From positions 4,165,795 through 4,229,794 of the forward strand of contig NC_079972.1 of NCBI RefSeq assembly GCF_029852145.1: DNA of 64,000 nucleotides. The letters run 5' to 3'. Both the position numbers and the translations under genes were made by a program. The notes beneath the pieces were generated by a model, which saw only the letters and a list, made by a program, of their open reading frames with translations, was not told the DNA's origin and ran no database searches. Within the stretch, counting starts at the first letter, position 1, and each line of letters starts with the position of its first letter. Shown piece by piece: positions 42,689 through 52,800 of this stretch. This DNA is from Microplitis mediator (Eukaryota; Arthropoda; Insecta; Hymenoptera; Braconidae).

Positions 42689-43573
42689 ATGGAGAGCACA
42701 TGTGTAAAGACCAGTGGTCGAGGTTTTATAAACAGTCTAATTAATAAGCTACCAGTTGGACTACACATACCTGGATACCAGTACTGTGGACCAGGTACAA
42801 AGCTAGCCAAAAGATTAATTCGTGGTGATCCCGGAATTAATCCTCTGGACGTTGCGTGTAAAGAACACGATATCGCATACTCGTATAATCGTGAAAATTT
42901 GGCGGCACGTCACGAGGCTGATCAAATACTTGCTGAGAAGGCGTGGCAACGTTATCAAGCAAAAGACGCTGGTATTGGTGAAAAAGCTGCTGCGTGGAGT
43001 GTAAATAAAATCATGAAGATGAAAAAAAGATTCGGAATGGGTTTGAAGAAGAGAACAGCTGGCAAGAAAAAGCCTACTAAGAAAAAAACTGGCAAGAGAA
43101 AGACTAACAAGAGGAAAACTAGCAAGAAAAAGACTAGTGTAAAGAAACAAGTAGCACTAAGACAAGTTGTCACAGCTGCAAAAAATTCTATGACTCCTGG
43201 AGGTGATCCAATTAAAACAGCGTTGAAAGGAGCTCGTCAGGCTGTTAAAAAATCTGGTGGGAAAAAAAATATTCAGCTACCACGAATTCTACCAGTTCCA
43301 TCTAGAGTTGGTGGTGTACTACCATTTTTAATACCACTTTTTGCTGGCCTGAGTACAACAGGAGCTTTGGCTGGGGGTGCTGCTGGTATAGCGAAAGCTG
43401 TAAATGATGCAAGTGCTGCTAAAAATCGATTGGAAGAGAGCAAACGTCATAATTTGAAAATGGAGCAAATATCCATGGGTAAAGGTTTATACTTGAGGCC
43501 TTACAGACGTGGTATGGGTTTATATTTGAGACCATATCCAGTAGGCCGAGGATGCAAGTCAAAAAACAAGTAG
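42689..43573 (+). CDS. PLA2-domain virion protein fused to a pVI/pX-like tail
   Basis: 294-aa protein. Residues about 21-66 (LPVGLHIPGYQYCGPGTKL, then NPLDVACKEHDIAY) carry the calcium loop Y-x-G-x-G type and the catalytic His-Asp of the parvovirus-like phospholipase A2. In parvovirus capsids this domain opens endosomal membranes. A Lys-rich repeat (KKKTGKRKTNKRKTSKKKTS) follows, then a hydrophobic GGVLPFLIPLFAGLSTTG segment as in pVI/pX-like minor proteins, and a C-terminal repeat GKGLYLRPYRRGMGLYLRPY. The frame is intact. It probably serves entry, or capsid interior and DNA condensation (inference from families). Confidence 0.8.
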   Translation: MESTCVKTSGRGFINSLINKLPVGLHIPGYQYCGPGTKLAKRLIRGDPGINPLDVACKEHDIAYSYNRENLAARHEADQILAEKAWQRYQAKDAGIGEKAAAWSVNKIMKMKKRFGMGLKKRTAGKKKPTKKKTGKRKTNKRKTSKKKTSVKKQVALRQVVTAAKNSMTPGGDPIKTALKGARQAVKKSGGKKNIQLPRILPVPSRVGGVLPFLIPLFAGLSTTGALAGGAAGIAKAVNDASAAKNRLEESKRHNLKMEQISMGKGLYLRPYRRGMGLYLRPYPVGRGCKSKNK

Positions 43574-43932
43574 AGCTACCGCATCGACCACTTACAAACA
43601 TCGACATACTGAAATACGCTAAAGCTCTAAAAATTCCAAACTTTCGCGGTGTTTTTATGAGAAATGATTTACCTAAAACTGGTCCGAGAAAAAACGAATC
43701 AGCTATTATAAATCTTGATGATAAATTTGGACCTGGTACTCATTGGGTTGCATACAAGAAAAATAATGATAAAGTTATTTATTTTGACAGTTTTGGTAAT
43801 TTACAACCACCGCAAGATCTTATGGAGTATCTCGATGTTGGTAGCGTGAAATATAATCACAGAAGATATCAGGATTTTGATACAATTATATGCGGACACT
43901 TATGTCTCAAATTTCTCACCGGACAACTATAA
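43552..43932 (+). CDS. Adenain-like maturation protease (Polinton 2)
   Basis: 126-aa cysteine protease of the adenovirus protease/Ulp1 family. His in GTHWVAY, Asp in YFDSFG and Cys in ICGHLCLKFL are all present, and the N-terminal FRGVFMRNDLP matches the family. The frame is intact, so this is one of the few undamaged enzymes in Polinton 2, whereas the protease of element 1 has a stop next to its Cys. The ATG at 43552 overlaps the end of the PLA2-bearing gene by 22 nt. Confidence 0.9.
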   Translation: MQVKKQVELPHRPLTNIDILKYAKALKIPNFRGVFMRNDLPKTGPRKNESAIINLDDKFGPGTHWVAYKKNNDKVIYFDSFGNLQPPQDLMEYLDVGSVKYNHRRYQDFDTIICGHLCLKFLTGQL

Positions 43933-43964
43933 ATTGAAGTGACTTTGTGTAGAGCACATCAGTC

Positions 43965-44842
43965 ATGGCTGAGTCATTCACATTAACGTTAACGGGATCT
44001 ACGTCCGTGTTGGAGGCCAACTACTTCCCTCCAATTGAATTATCACCAAATAAAAATTATGTCCTGGGACTTGTAGAGTTATTAACATTTAATTCAATAC
44101 CCAATATTGATGTGGGTGCTAATAAATTCTACGTCTCTTATCCTGTGAATAAAAATAATGATGATGATAATAGCATCAATGAGAAAAAGAAAATAGTCAA
44201 GAAAAAAGAGCTAAAAGAAATGCGGCAATAATTACAAAGTATGATGATAGTATCTCAGTGCCGGAAAATAATAATATAAATGACTCAGTGAGTGAAAATG
44301 ATATAGAAGCTGAAAAATATGAAACTGTTGAAGAAAAAGTCTTGACAATACCAACAGGAAGTTACGAAATCACTGACATTGAAAAATACATTCGAAAGAA
44401 ATTACGAAGACTCAGCATCAGCATCAGAGCTAATAACAATGAATTGAGAAGTGAAATTAAATGTGATCAATTTGTAAATTTTACACCCCAAGATTCTATT
44501 GGTCAGCTATTGGGATTTACAAATCAGAAGCTTGCACCACATAAAACTCACTCATCAGATTTACCAGTAAAGATATTAAAACTCAATGCTCTGAGAGTTG
44601 AGTGCAACATCACATCAGGTGCTTACATAAATGAACGCAAAGTTCACACTATTCATGAATTTTTCCCAAGTGTACCACCTGGATATAAGATTGTTGAATT
44701 GCCATCACACATCATTTATCTACCGATCGCCATACAAGCAATACATAATCTCAGACTGAGAATTGTAGATCAAGACGGAAAACTGGCTAATTTCAGAGGT
44801 GAGACGATAACGATAAGACTACATATAAAGTCTATAAAATAA
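43965..44842 (+). pseudogene. Penton-like minor capsid protein (Polinton 2), frameshifted
   Basis: The first part (43965-44231) starts with the conserved AESFTLTLTGSTSVLEANYF and ends shortly after GLVELLTFNSIPNID. The second part, in another frame to 44842, has LTIPTGSYEITDIEKYI, DSIGQLLGFTNQKLAPH, VECNITSGAYINERKVHTIH and PPGYKIVELPSHIIYLPI. This protein family is widespread in insect Polintons and is taken as the penton/minor capsid protein. The frame change falls in an A-rich string at about 44204-44213. Only one indel is needed. Confidence 0.8.
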
Positions 44843-45003
44843 TGGGTATCGTGTATGAGACAAAAAGTGGTGCTGGCTATAAAAAGATAGCAGCATGGTC
44901 GAGCAACATCAGTCGCCGAGTACCTCACAAGGTGTTAACACATCAGAACGCTCAGTTTCTACAGAGCCTAGGACTAAAATTACGTGGAAAATTAAGAAAA
45001 TAA
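44842..45003 (+). CDS. Small conserved basic Polinton protein (53 aa)
   Basis: The ATG at 44842 overlaps the penton stop as TAATG. The product begins MGIVYETKSGAGYKKI and ends with LTHQNAQFLQSLGLKLR. A short protein with an N-Ax-FLQSLGxK ending lies at this position in many Polintons, between penton and major capsid genes. Function unknown, perhaps a minor cement or core peptide. The frame is intact. Confidence 0.55.
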   Translation: MGIVYETKSGAGYKKIAAWSSNISRRVPHKVLTHQNAQFLQSLGLKLRGKLRK

Positions 45004-45037
45004 AAATTTATTTTTGTTGTTTGACGTGTACACGACC

Positions 45038-46418
45038 ATGGCGGCGGCGGCGGAAATCTTAAATATTCAACGACAAATAATTTTTGATGAGTCAATAGCG
45101 CACTATGAAGCGCATGCTCATCTACTGTATGCTTCATCAACATTCAACAACAGCGATGAAATAAGAATTGCAGTTCAACATCAAGATTTGTGTCTACTTC
45201 CGAGTAAAAGTACATTACATGTATACGGGAAAGTCACCAAGTCTGATGGAACAGCTGTAAGTGCAACTACTCACATGGTCAACATGACAGTTTGTCATAT
45301 GTTTGAAGAAATACGCTACGAACTCAATGGTGTTGAGATTGATCGTAGCAAAAATGTTGGCATCACAAGTCTCATGAAAGGATACACATCACTGAGTCCT
45401 GCTCAACAAAATACACTAGAAAATTCGGGTTGGATTATGGATGAAGCTGTCAATAAATTACACAATGATAATGGCTACTTTGATATATCTATACTACTGA
45501 GTCTTTTGCTTGGATTTGCTGAAGATTACCATAAAGTTGTCATCAATGCAAAGCATGAATTAATTTTAATAAGATCAAATTCTGATTTAAATGCATACAT
45601 TGTGGCCACACCTGCTGCTGGAGCTCATGCTGAAGCAGTTAAAATTACGCTGCAAAAAATCGAGTGGATTGTACCATATGTAACTATGGCTGATAAACAA
45701 AATTGAAGCTTTGAATTATATTACAAGTGATCCAGCTATCTCAATCAGTTTCCGTGCTTGGGAGCTGTACGAATATCCTCTATTACCAAATACTTCGAAG
45801 CACATTTGGGCAGTAAAAACTTCTACGCAGCTCGAGAAACCACGTTTTGTAATACTTGGATTTCAAACAGCAAGAAAAAATGACGCTACTAAAAATGCCA
45901 GCGTATTTGATCATTGCAACATCAGAGATATAAAATTATTTTTAAACTCTCAGAGTTATCCTTATGGGAATTTGAACCTCAACATTGCAAATAATCAATA
46001 TGCTCTGTTGTATGACATGTATATAAATTTCCAAATTTCTTACTACAACAAAGAACCTGAACCACTGCTAACGAAGAAGAAATTTTAGGAACAAGCACCG
46101 CTGTACGTTATCGATTGCTCGAAACAAAACGAATCGATTAAATATTGACCAGTGGACATTCGTCTGGAATTTGAATCCGCAAATCAATTCCCTGCACAGA
46201 CATCAGCTTACTGCCTCATAATACATGATCGTATAGTCGAGTATAATCCTATAAGCAACATCGTACGAAAACTAATAAGAAGACTGTTAAATTTGATCCA
46301 ATGCCAGCTATACATCACATGTATGTATGGAGATTTGCACACGAGCAAGCAAGAAGAGGCGAATGGGAACAAGCAGCAAGAGATCGAGAACGATTTAAAC
46401 GGAGAATTAATAAATTAA
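45038..46418 (+). pseudogene. Major capsid protein (Polinton 2), frameshift and two stops
   Basis: Double-jelly-roll capsid protein. The start at ATG 45038 (MAAAAEILNIQRQIIFDESI) leads through TVCHMFEEIRYELNGVEID, GYTSLSPAQQNTLENSGW and LGFAEDYHKVVINAKHELIL. A frame change follows in an A-rich string at about 45693-45702. The other frame carries ALNYITSDPAISISFRAWEL, KPRFVILGFQTARKND and FDHCNIRDIKLFLNSQSYPY. It then meets TAG at 46086-46088 and TGA at about 46143-46145, before VDIRLEFESANQFPAQTSAY near the end. All stops are in the second frame. The N-terminal GCG codon repeat (about 45039-45052) is a short trinucleotide run. Confidence 0.88.
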
Positions 46419-46504
46419 ATATCATTATTGAACCTGTATTAATTAATAAACTTACATTTACAAATGAATAAACTTTTTTTTTATATTGATATATAGTGTT
46501 TTTT

Positions 46505-46710
46505 ATTACTTATAACCTAAAATATACATTTAAGTCTTACATAACCTTAAATACATAATAAACTATAGATATTTTTCTTAACCTAAAATATACATTTTAG
46601 TCTTACATGAACTATAGTCTTTTTTTTCTTAACCTAAAACTATACATTCTAGCCGTACATAACCTCAAATACATAATAAATTATAGATATTTTTCTTAAC
46701 CTAAAAATAC
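46505..46710. repeat. Tandem AT-rich repeat downstream of the capsid gene
   Basis: Two to three imperfect copies of a unit of about 100 bp with CTTAACCTAAAATATACATT, then TACATAACCTNAAATACATAATAAA. It lies between the convergent capsid and exonuclease-like genes, and may contain polyadenylation signals for both. Confidence 0.65.
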
Positions 46711-47490
46711 ACTACAGTTAGAGCAATCTTTTCTAAATGGATATGCAAAGCTATCAGGGATATCATCGTTGAATATATAATGATCCCGACACCTTTGATA
46801 GCCAATCAATTCTTCATTATTTTTTAATTCTTCTGGTAGTTTGTGCCAAGCGAAATCGATTTGCTGAGCTGCATTTTAAAGGATAAATGTATCATCAAGA
46901 CATGCGATATCTCGATCATCCATACACAGTAAATTCATCAATTGATTGAAGATCTGAACCGACTTCTCGTAGGTTGGTTGAATTCCATAAAAATGCCAGA
47001 ACCATCTTTTGAACTCTTGGACATTTTGAAATGCGCATGAAGTATCCAATTTCTTCAAGTGATAGGCATAATATGGACACTGATATTTCAACCAATCATT
47101 CTTGAAATATAGTGAGAAAAATTTCATTTTTTCTAAATTAATAATCGGTACAGCAGTGTCAATTAGATCTTCAAGCCATCTCTTCTTCTGTTCACCTTGT
47201 ACGTAAAAGCAACGGGTATGTTCGACCATAATATCAAGCACTTCTTTCAATAGTTCATATGGTAGCAAACCAGCTATCCATGATATTGAATGTTGATATC
47301 CACAGTGATCAACACTTTTCTGCATTACAGCGACATCAACTTGGTCCAACGGTGGTTCAAACAACCAATGTTCACATCGTGCAAGTCCATATGTACAAAC
47401 TTCATCAGAAATATCTGTAGCACACAGTTCTTTTACTACAAATTTGCCATCAGGCATCTCGAAACCCACGGAATCAATGATTAGTTCCAT
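46696..47490 (-). pseudogene. Exonuclease-like Polinton accessory protein (copy D), one nonsense codon
   Basis: Starts MELIIDSVGFEMPDGKFVVK and continues KELCATD, HWLFEPPLD, GYQHSISWIAGLL, FYVQGEQKKRWLEDLI, INLEKMKFF, YQCPYYAYH and CAFQNVQEFKRWFW. It is the longest of the four family members. The open frame ends at TAA 46876-46878, but the same frame continues another 59 codons (including GYQRCRDHYIFNDD and a Cys-rich end) to TAA at 46696-46698, giving about 264 residues. The ATG at 47490 sits beside an (ATC)n microsatellite. Confidence 0.55.
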
Positions 47491-47518
47491 GATGATGATG
47501 ATGATGATGATGATGGTG
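47491..47518. repeat. (GAT/ATC)n microsatellite
   Basis: About eight GAT units immediately upstream (on the minus strand) of the exonuclease-like ATG, in its 5' leader. Confidence 0.9.
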
Positions 47519-47528
47519 ATTGTTAGCG

Positions 47529-47874
47529 TTAAACAATAGCTTGGTTAACATAAGTTTTATGGCAAGCCTGTTCGTATTCGTGATGATCTTTGAAACTCAA
47601 CAATAACCTCTTCCAATGCTTCACTTGCAAATCAATTTCTATTTTTTGTTTAGCCAATTTATTTAATTTTTCTCTATTACGATCGATGTCATTAGCGTTG
47701 TCGTCGTCATATACATCCTCGAACTCTATCTGCGCATCATGCATGCATACATCCGTACACACATGGGGTCTGGAAAAGAAATTTGTTTAATTAATTATTA
47801 TATAATTAAACAACTATAAAGCAGGTTATTATTATTAAAAAAATGATTACTACATACTTTGACGAACGACTCAT
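47529..47874 (-). CDS. Small spliced Polinton gene (85 aa)
   Basis: Exon 1 (47874-47858) encodes MSRSSK. A GTATGT donor at 47857 and a TTTTCCAG acceptor ending at 47770 remove an 88-bp intron. Exon 2 (47769-47529) continues PHVCTDVCMHDAQIEFEDVY, then an acidic DDDNANDIDRN, a Lys-rich helix and CHKTYVNQAIV. The join makes exactly 86 codons including the stop. The family is unknown. The splice model is inferred from signals and frame. It lies next to the right terminal repeat with the following gene. Confidence 0.45.
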
Positions 47875-47879
47875 CGTGA

Positions 47880-48171
47880 TTATTTATTTGCTGTACGCTT
47901 TTCTAGTTTCACCAACTTTTCAGTAGTTTTTATTAATCTTCTAGACAAAATCCTCCCGTCGTGGCAGCTTATACACGATGCTAGTAATCGAACACTGTTG
48001 ATTATTTCCGTGTTTTTCGCGAACGCAATTATATCGTCAATAAATTTACCGATAGACTCAGGAGGAGGCACGTCACCAAAAAACCCTTCAATAAGATCTT
48101 CAAAACTAATTATCCGCAAACGGGTAATTATCGCGAAGAAAAATTTTTTCACTTTCACTTAATTCAGTCAT
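47880..48171 (-). pseudogene. Small Polinton protein of unknown function, probable frameshift near the start
   Basis: The ATG at 48171 gives MTELSESEKIFLRDNYPF before a TAG. A neighbouring frame, open without an ATG, carries ISFEDLIEGFFGDVPPPESI, then KFIDDIIAFAKN, LASCISCHDGRILSRRLI and a Lys-rich end at 47880. One indel near 48110-48140 would join them. CxxC and a following His could bind metal. First gene inside the right terminal repeat, probably driven from it. Confidence 0.35.
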
Positions 48172-48199
48172 AAATATAAAAACGCACAGGAGCGAACTG

Positions 48200-49068
48200 T
48201 TCACTTCAACTCTCCTCAGCGTAGACTGACTGGATGCGAGCTCGTGAGCTCAGCGCTCAGACCAGTATTCCCCACCCCAAACTATAAAACAAGTTCAAAC
48301 TTGTCGAATGACGTCACAAACAAGTGTCAACCTGTCGGATGACGTCACAAACAAAGAAAAACAAGTCCAAGCCTGTTAGATGACGCAATATTCAAGAAAA
48401 GAGTGGGGGAACTAAACCAATAGATGGCGTGCACTTCGCAAGCTTCTCGCATGTACCCTTACACACCCCTGTTTCAATATATATAAAACCGGATGGAGAT
48501 GTAGATGGACCTCGTGATGACGCTCAAGGCTGATAGACTGGAAATCGTCAGCCTTGAGCGCCATCACGAAGTCTATTTTGTTTCAAAATTTCCCCGCTCA
48601 GAACAGACGTTGAGCGACATCTAGTCAAAAAATGAGCTCAATTTAACCGGCAGAGCTATATTACGAGCTCAAAATGGCTGCTATGAGCTAAAAAAGTACC
48701 TTAAAAATATCCTCAAAAGCATATTTCAGTCGGTAAAATGGATCTTACCGACTGCCAAAACAAGCTGATCGACTGCCAATATCGATACAATCGGCCAAAC
48801 AGAGCTTACCGACTGCCAATATCGATACAATCGGCCAAACAGAGCTTACCGATTGCCAATACGAGTTTGCCGATTGCCAAATCAGAGATTACCGACTGCC
48901 AAATCATCGTTTACCGACCGCCAATCCGAGCACTGTCGATAAAACAGGACTTACCGACCGCCGGTACACCGACTGCAGGCAGGTTACCCTCGGTCGGTAA
49001 CTTAGCACGGACTAGAACCCACAATCTGTTTTATCGGGGGGGGGGTGAAGTCCCCCTGCTCAACTACT
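48200..49068. repeat. Right terminal inverted repeat of Polinton 2
   Basis: Pairs with 29519-30215 in reverse. It carries a larger array of GGCAGTCGGTAA-type units (about 48730-48990) than the left copy, and an extra hairpin at 48508-48573. Its last 25 bases differ by one from the terminus at 1-25. Confidence 0.85.
48508..48573. repeat. 26-bp stem hairpin inside the right terminal repeat
   Basis: GACCTCGTGATGACGCTCAA begins the left arm; the right arm is its inverted copy with two mismatches after a 14-base loop. It lies just downstream of ATATATAAAACC, so it would be at or near a transcript start on the plus strand. Confidence 0.7.
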
Positions 49069-49074
49069 CTTAAT

Positions 49075-49823
49075 ATTTAAATAAACATAAGGGCAGTCGA
49101 ATAAATTGAGACTCGGCTCAGTTAAGGTTTATTGTTGAGTTTATTTTGTACTAGTCATAAACGTGTTGACGATACAGTACATTGATGGTAACTAACTTAC
49201 AGACTTAAAACATAATTTGGTTGTACAAATTTTAAAAGGATGCGAAAAACTGGAGAGGGTTTACAATTTTAGTGGAAGGAAAATTAACACGAGTGATTGG
49301 TAAATAAGTAAAGGAAAGGGAAAAAGGGGCTGTGGAAAGTCGTACGTAGGTGGGTCGATTGGGACGGACCCAAAAGGCTAAAGGAGCACTGAGAGGTTGA
49401 AGGTCATTACTTAAAAATGGCATTTTACTTAAATATTACTTCAAAAATTCACAACTTCTTAAACGTAAATATATTAAAAATATTTGGAAATGTCGGGTTA
49501 TTTTTCCAGGGTGCAATAAAGGATGCGAGACCCAAACGGTCGGATTGTAGAGCAAAAAAAAAAGGTTCGGAAAGTGACGGTCAACGCAGTTAAACAAAAA
49601 AAAACATGAAGAAATTTTAAATCTTATGGAAACGAAAAAATACAATTTCTTAAGACGAAACAGATGTCAAGTTGGCCGTCGTGAGAATTTTACAATTTTA
49701 AAATTAAACAAGAAGCAATAAATTTTACAATCTACAAAAAATAAGTTTAGAGAAAAATATAGAAAGAATACAATAAATTATTTTTCGTGAGAAAGTTTAA
49801 AATTTTAAACTACGAATTGAACA
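49075..49823 (-). repeat. BEL LTR, remaining 749 bp of the split (3') LTR
   Basis: Matches 55408-56156 base for base wherever I compared, including two short identical open frames. Together with 29474-29518 it makes 794 bp, the same length as the other LTR. Confidence 0.95.
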
Positions 49824-49838
49824 TGCCGCCCCCCTTGA
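49824..49838 (-). promoter_or_regulatory. Polypurine tract of the BEL element
   Basis: Read on the minus strand, CAAGGGGGGCGGCA lies directly before the 3' LTR, as expected for the plus-strand primer of an LTR retrotransposon. Confidence 0.7.
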
Positions 49839-49871
49839 ACTATCCAAGTTCGATGAGCAGCGTATGAATAT

Positions 49872-52800
49872 TTAATCTAAAGGTAAAGGGCACAGTTTTT
49901 TAGTGCAACGTTTATATTCGCCGATCTTTGTCTTCAGGGTGACAACACGTACAATGCCGTCTTCTCCAGGATGCGTAGCGATAATGCGGCCCAAGACCCA
50001 TGAAAGTGGAGAAAGATTGTCCTCCAGAATCAGGACTAATGATCCCACTTGTAGATTGTCGGTTTTGGATTGGTGACGAAGTCCGATGAGATTGTTCAGG
50101 TATTCCTTATACCATCGAGTCCAGAAATGTTGCTTGAGCTTTTGAGCGTGCTGCCATGCTGACAATCGGTTGGATGGTGTATCGGAGAAGTCAACCTGAG
50201 GAAAGCTCGTCAATGGACCACCCGTGAGGAAATGGCCAGGGGTTAAGGGTAAGAGATCATGTGGGTCAGAGGACAAAGGAGACAGCGGTCGGGAATTTAG
50301 AATTGCCTCGATCTCAATGACATAGGTTTCTAGTTGATCGTATGTTAATAGGGTGTCCCCAACGGTGCGCAATAAGTGATGCTTAAATGATTTAACAGCG
50401 GCTTCCCAAAGTCCTCGAAGTGAGGAGCCCTGGGAGGTATGAAATGCCAAGCGGTGTGTTGACTGTCAAGATATTGTTTTAATGACGATGAATATATTCT
50501 TCGGAATTAACAAGCTGTTGTAATTCTCGATTTGCACCAACAAAATTTGTGGCATTATCTGAATATATTTCAGTAGACTTTCCTCTTTGGGCAAACAAGC
50601 GTTTAAGACTTGCAAGGAAAGCCTCAGTCGTGAGGTCACATACTAATTCTAAATGAACCGCTTTGGTTGATAAACATACATAAATCGCCACGTACACTTT
50701 TATCTTATTGCGATTTCGAAATCGCTTTTCTTTTATAAACAGCGGACCACAATAATCGACTCCCGTGCGTAAAAAAGGGCGGGAGTGAGACACACGATAT
50801 TTGAAATGTCAACTTCGTCAAGATATGGCGTTAAGGGAATTAATTTGCTAGATTCCGGAATTCTATTTTTTCTTTTTAAACAGTTTATTTCCTTGCCAAA
50901 CGCTGAAAATTGGGTGAGCTTCATAATCAAAGCATGTGCTTTCGAAAGCTCTGTAACGCCCAAGAACGAGCCCTTACGTGGGGATTTAGTTCTAGTATTA
51001 TGTATAAATCTAATCACATAAGCGACCACGCGTTGTAACTTACTCATCGAGCTGTATTTTTCCAACAGACAGTCATTTTTTACAGTAAGATTCATGCATA
51101 TAGCTTGGTCGGGCTTCAAGGGTTTTAATTCGGGAATATCGATAGGAGATAACACTCCACTCGGCCAAGCTTGAGCTTCGAGCAATAGCCAGGAAGGACC
51201 TTGTGGCCAAATGGGATTTCGAAGAAACTCCGAGGGAAGCTGACCACGGGGTACGAAGTCTGCGGGGTTATCTTGTGATAGAGTATGCCGCCAGTGACAA
51301 GCGCCGGTGAGTCGCTGGATTTCAGCGACTCGGTTTGCGACGAAGGTTTTAAGGAGATGGGGTGAAGTATTTATCCAATGTAAGGTGATAGTAGAGTCGG
51401 ACCACAGATGAATATCGTTAATCTTAAGTAGAAGAGACTCCCGCACCGTAGCGCACAGACGCGAGAGCAGGAGCGCACCACAGAGCTCCAGCCGTGGTAA
51501 GCTTACGATACTGACCGGTGCAACGCGAGATTTGAAGCATATAAGACGTACGTGCACCATACCTTGCCGATCAGTGGATCGCACGTATATACAACCGCCG
51601 TATGCCTTTTCGCTGGCATCGCAAAATCCATGAAGCTGAATGTCAATTAGCTCTGGAATTATAAGGCAACGCGGAAAGCGTAACTTTTCCAGGGAAGGTA
51701 GTTGATCGCGGTACGATACCCACATGTTATGAATATCTAACGGAACCGATTCATCCCAAGTTACGCCCAACTTCCAGCAGAGTTGAATAATTATTTTGGC
51801 GTACACGATGACAGGGCCAAGTAAACCCAAAGGATCAAATAATTTAGCAATTTGCGATAAAGAAGCACGCTTCGAGACAGCTTCAGATGCGGATAAATTT
51901 ACGCTGTAGAATAGCATGTCATTGCGAGAGTTCCAATGAGTACCCAGGGTTTTTACCGTGGCTTCAAGGTCGAGAGATAGGTGAGAGCTGTCTGGATGCT
52001 CAGGATAGTTGGTTATTAAAGAGGGGTGATTAAATGTCCATTTACGAAGATGAAATCCAGCCTTTTCTAGCAACTGAATTAGCTCATCATGCAGCCTTTC
52101 TGCTTCTATGAGAGTACTCGCACCAGTGAGTAGATCGTCGACATAAAAATCCCTTTTTAATGCTATGGATGCGAGTGGATAAGGACTGCCTTCGTCCTAA
52201 GCTAATTGCTGCAAGGGTCGAATTGCCGAGTAAGAAGCACTTGCAGTTCCATAAGTTACGGTATCGAGCACGTACATGAGAGTAGGCGCATGAGGATTTT
52301 CTCGAAAGAGAATCCTTTGATAAATAGCGTCATCAGGATGAACACGAACCTGACAAAACATTTTCTCCACGTCCGCTGTGAGAGCGTAGACATGAGAGCG
52401 GTAACGAGTTAGAGTGACAAATAGGTCATCTTGGAGCTTTGGACCAACCATCAGCGTGTCATTTAAGGACATACCAGTGGAGGTCTTTGCAGAACCATCA
52501 AAAACTACAAGAAGTTTCGTCGTCAAGCTGTCGTGCTTAAATACGGCGTGGTAAGGAAGGTAAAAGCCAGAGGAGGTACTCTCTTGGTCATTTGACAGAG
52601 ACATGTGCTTTAGATCTAGATATTCAGCTAAAAAGCCTGAATAATCACGCTTGAGCTCTTGATTTTTCTGGAAACGAGCTTCCAGTGAGTACAATCATCT
52701 TAGTGCTGACGAATAAGATTCTCCGAGTCTATGTATTTGATGATTAAACGGTAATCTGACGACATATCGACCTGAGTTATCCCTCGTAGTGTGGAGTTTG

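Larger units (their letters stand above)
29519..49068. mobile_element. Complete Polinton (19.55 kb), element 2
   Basis: Begins AGTAGTTGAGCAGGGGG and ends with its reverse complement. It is flanked by the 6-bp duplication CTTAAT, as expected for Polintons (AG...CT ends and 6-bp duplications). The imperfect terminal repeats are about 0.7 kb on the left and 0.87 kb on the right. It encodes PolB, integrase with chromodomain, ATPase, protease, penton, major capsid protein, a PLA2-bearing virion protein and accessory genes on both strands. Disabling lesions occur in PolB, integrase, ATPase, penton, MCP, one exonuclease-like gene and the Pro-rich gene. Confidence 0.96.

Noticed and set aside
42815..43173. 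Minus-strand frames rich in Leu/Phe/Ser
   Set aside because: Reverse reading of the Lys-rich repeat of the PLA2-bearing gene.
3000..49068. Bracovirus or nudivirus origin of the virus-like genes
   Set aside because: The gene set (PolB, rve integrase, adenain-like protease, double-jelly-roll MCP) is Polinton/adintovirus; no nudivirus core genes or proviral circle junctions were noticed.
49232..49645. Two minus-strand open frames repeated at 55565-55978
   Set aside because: They lie inside the BEL LTRs and are identical only because the LTRs are; no coding evidence.
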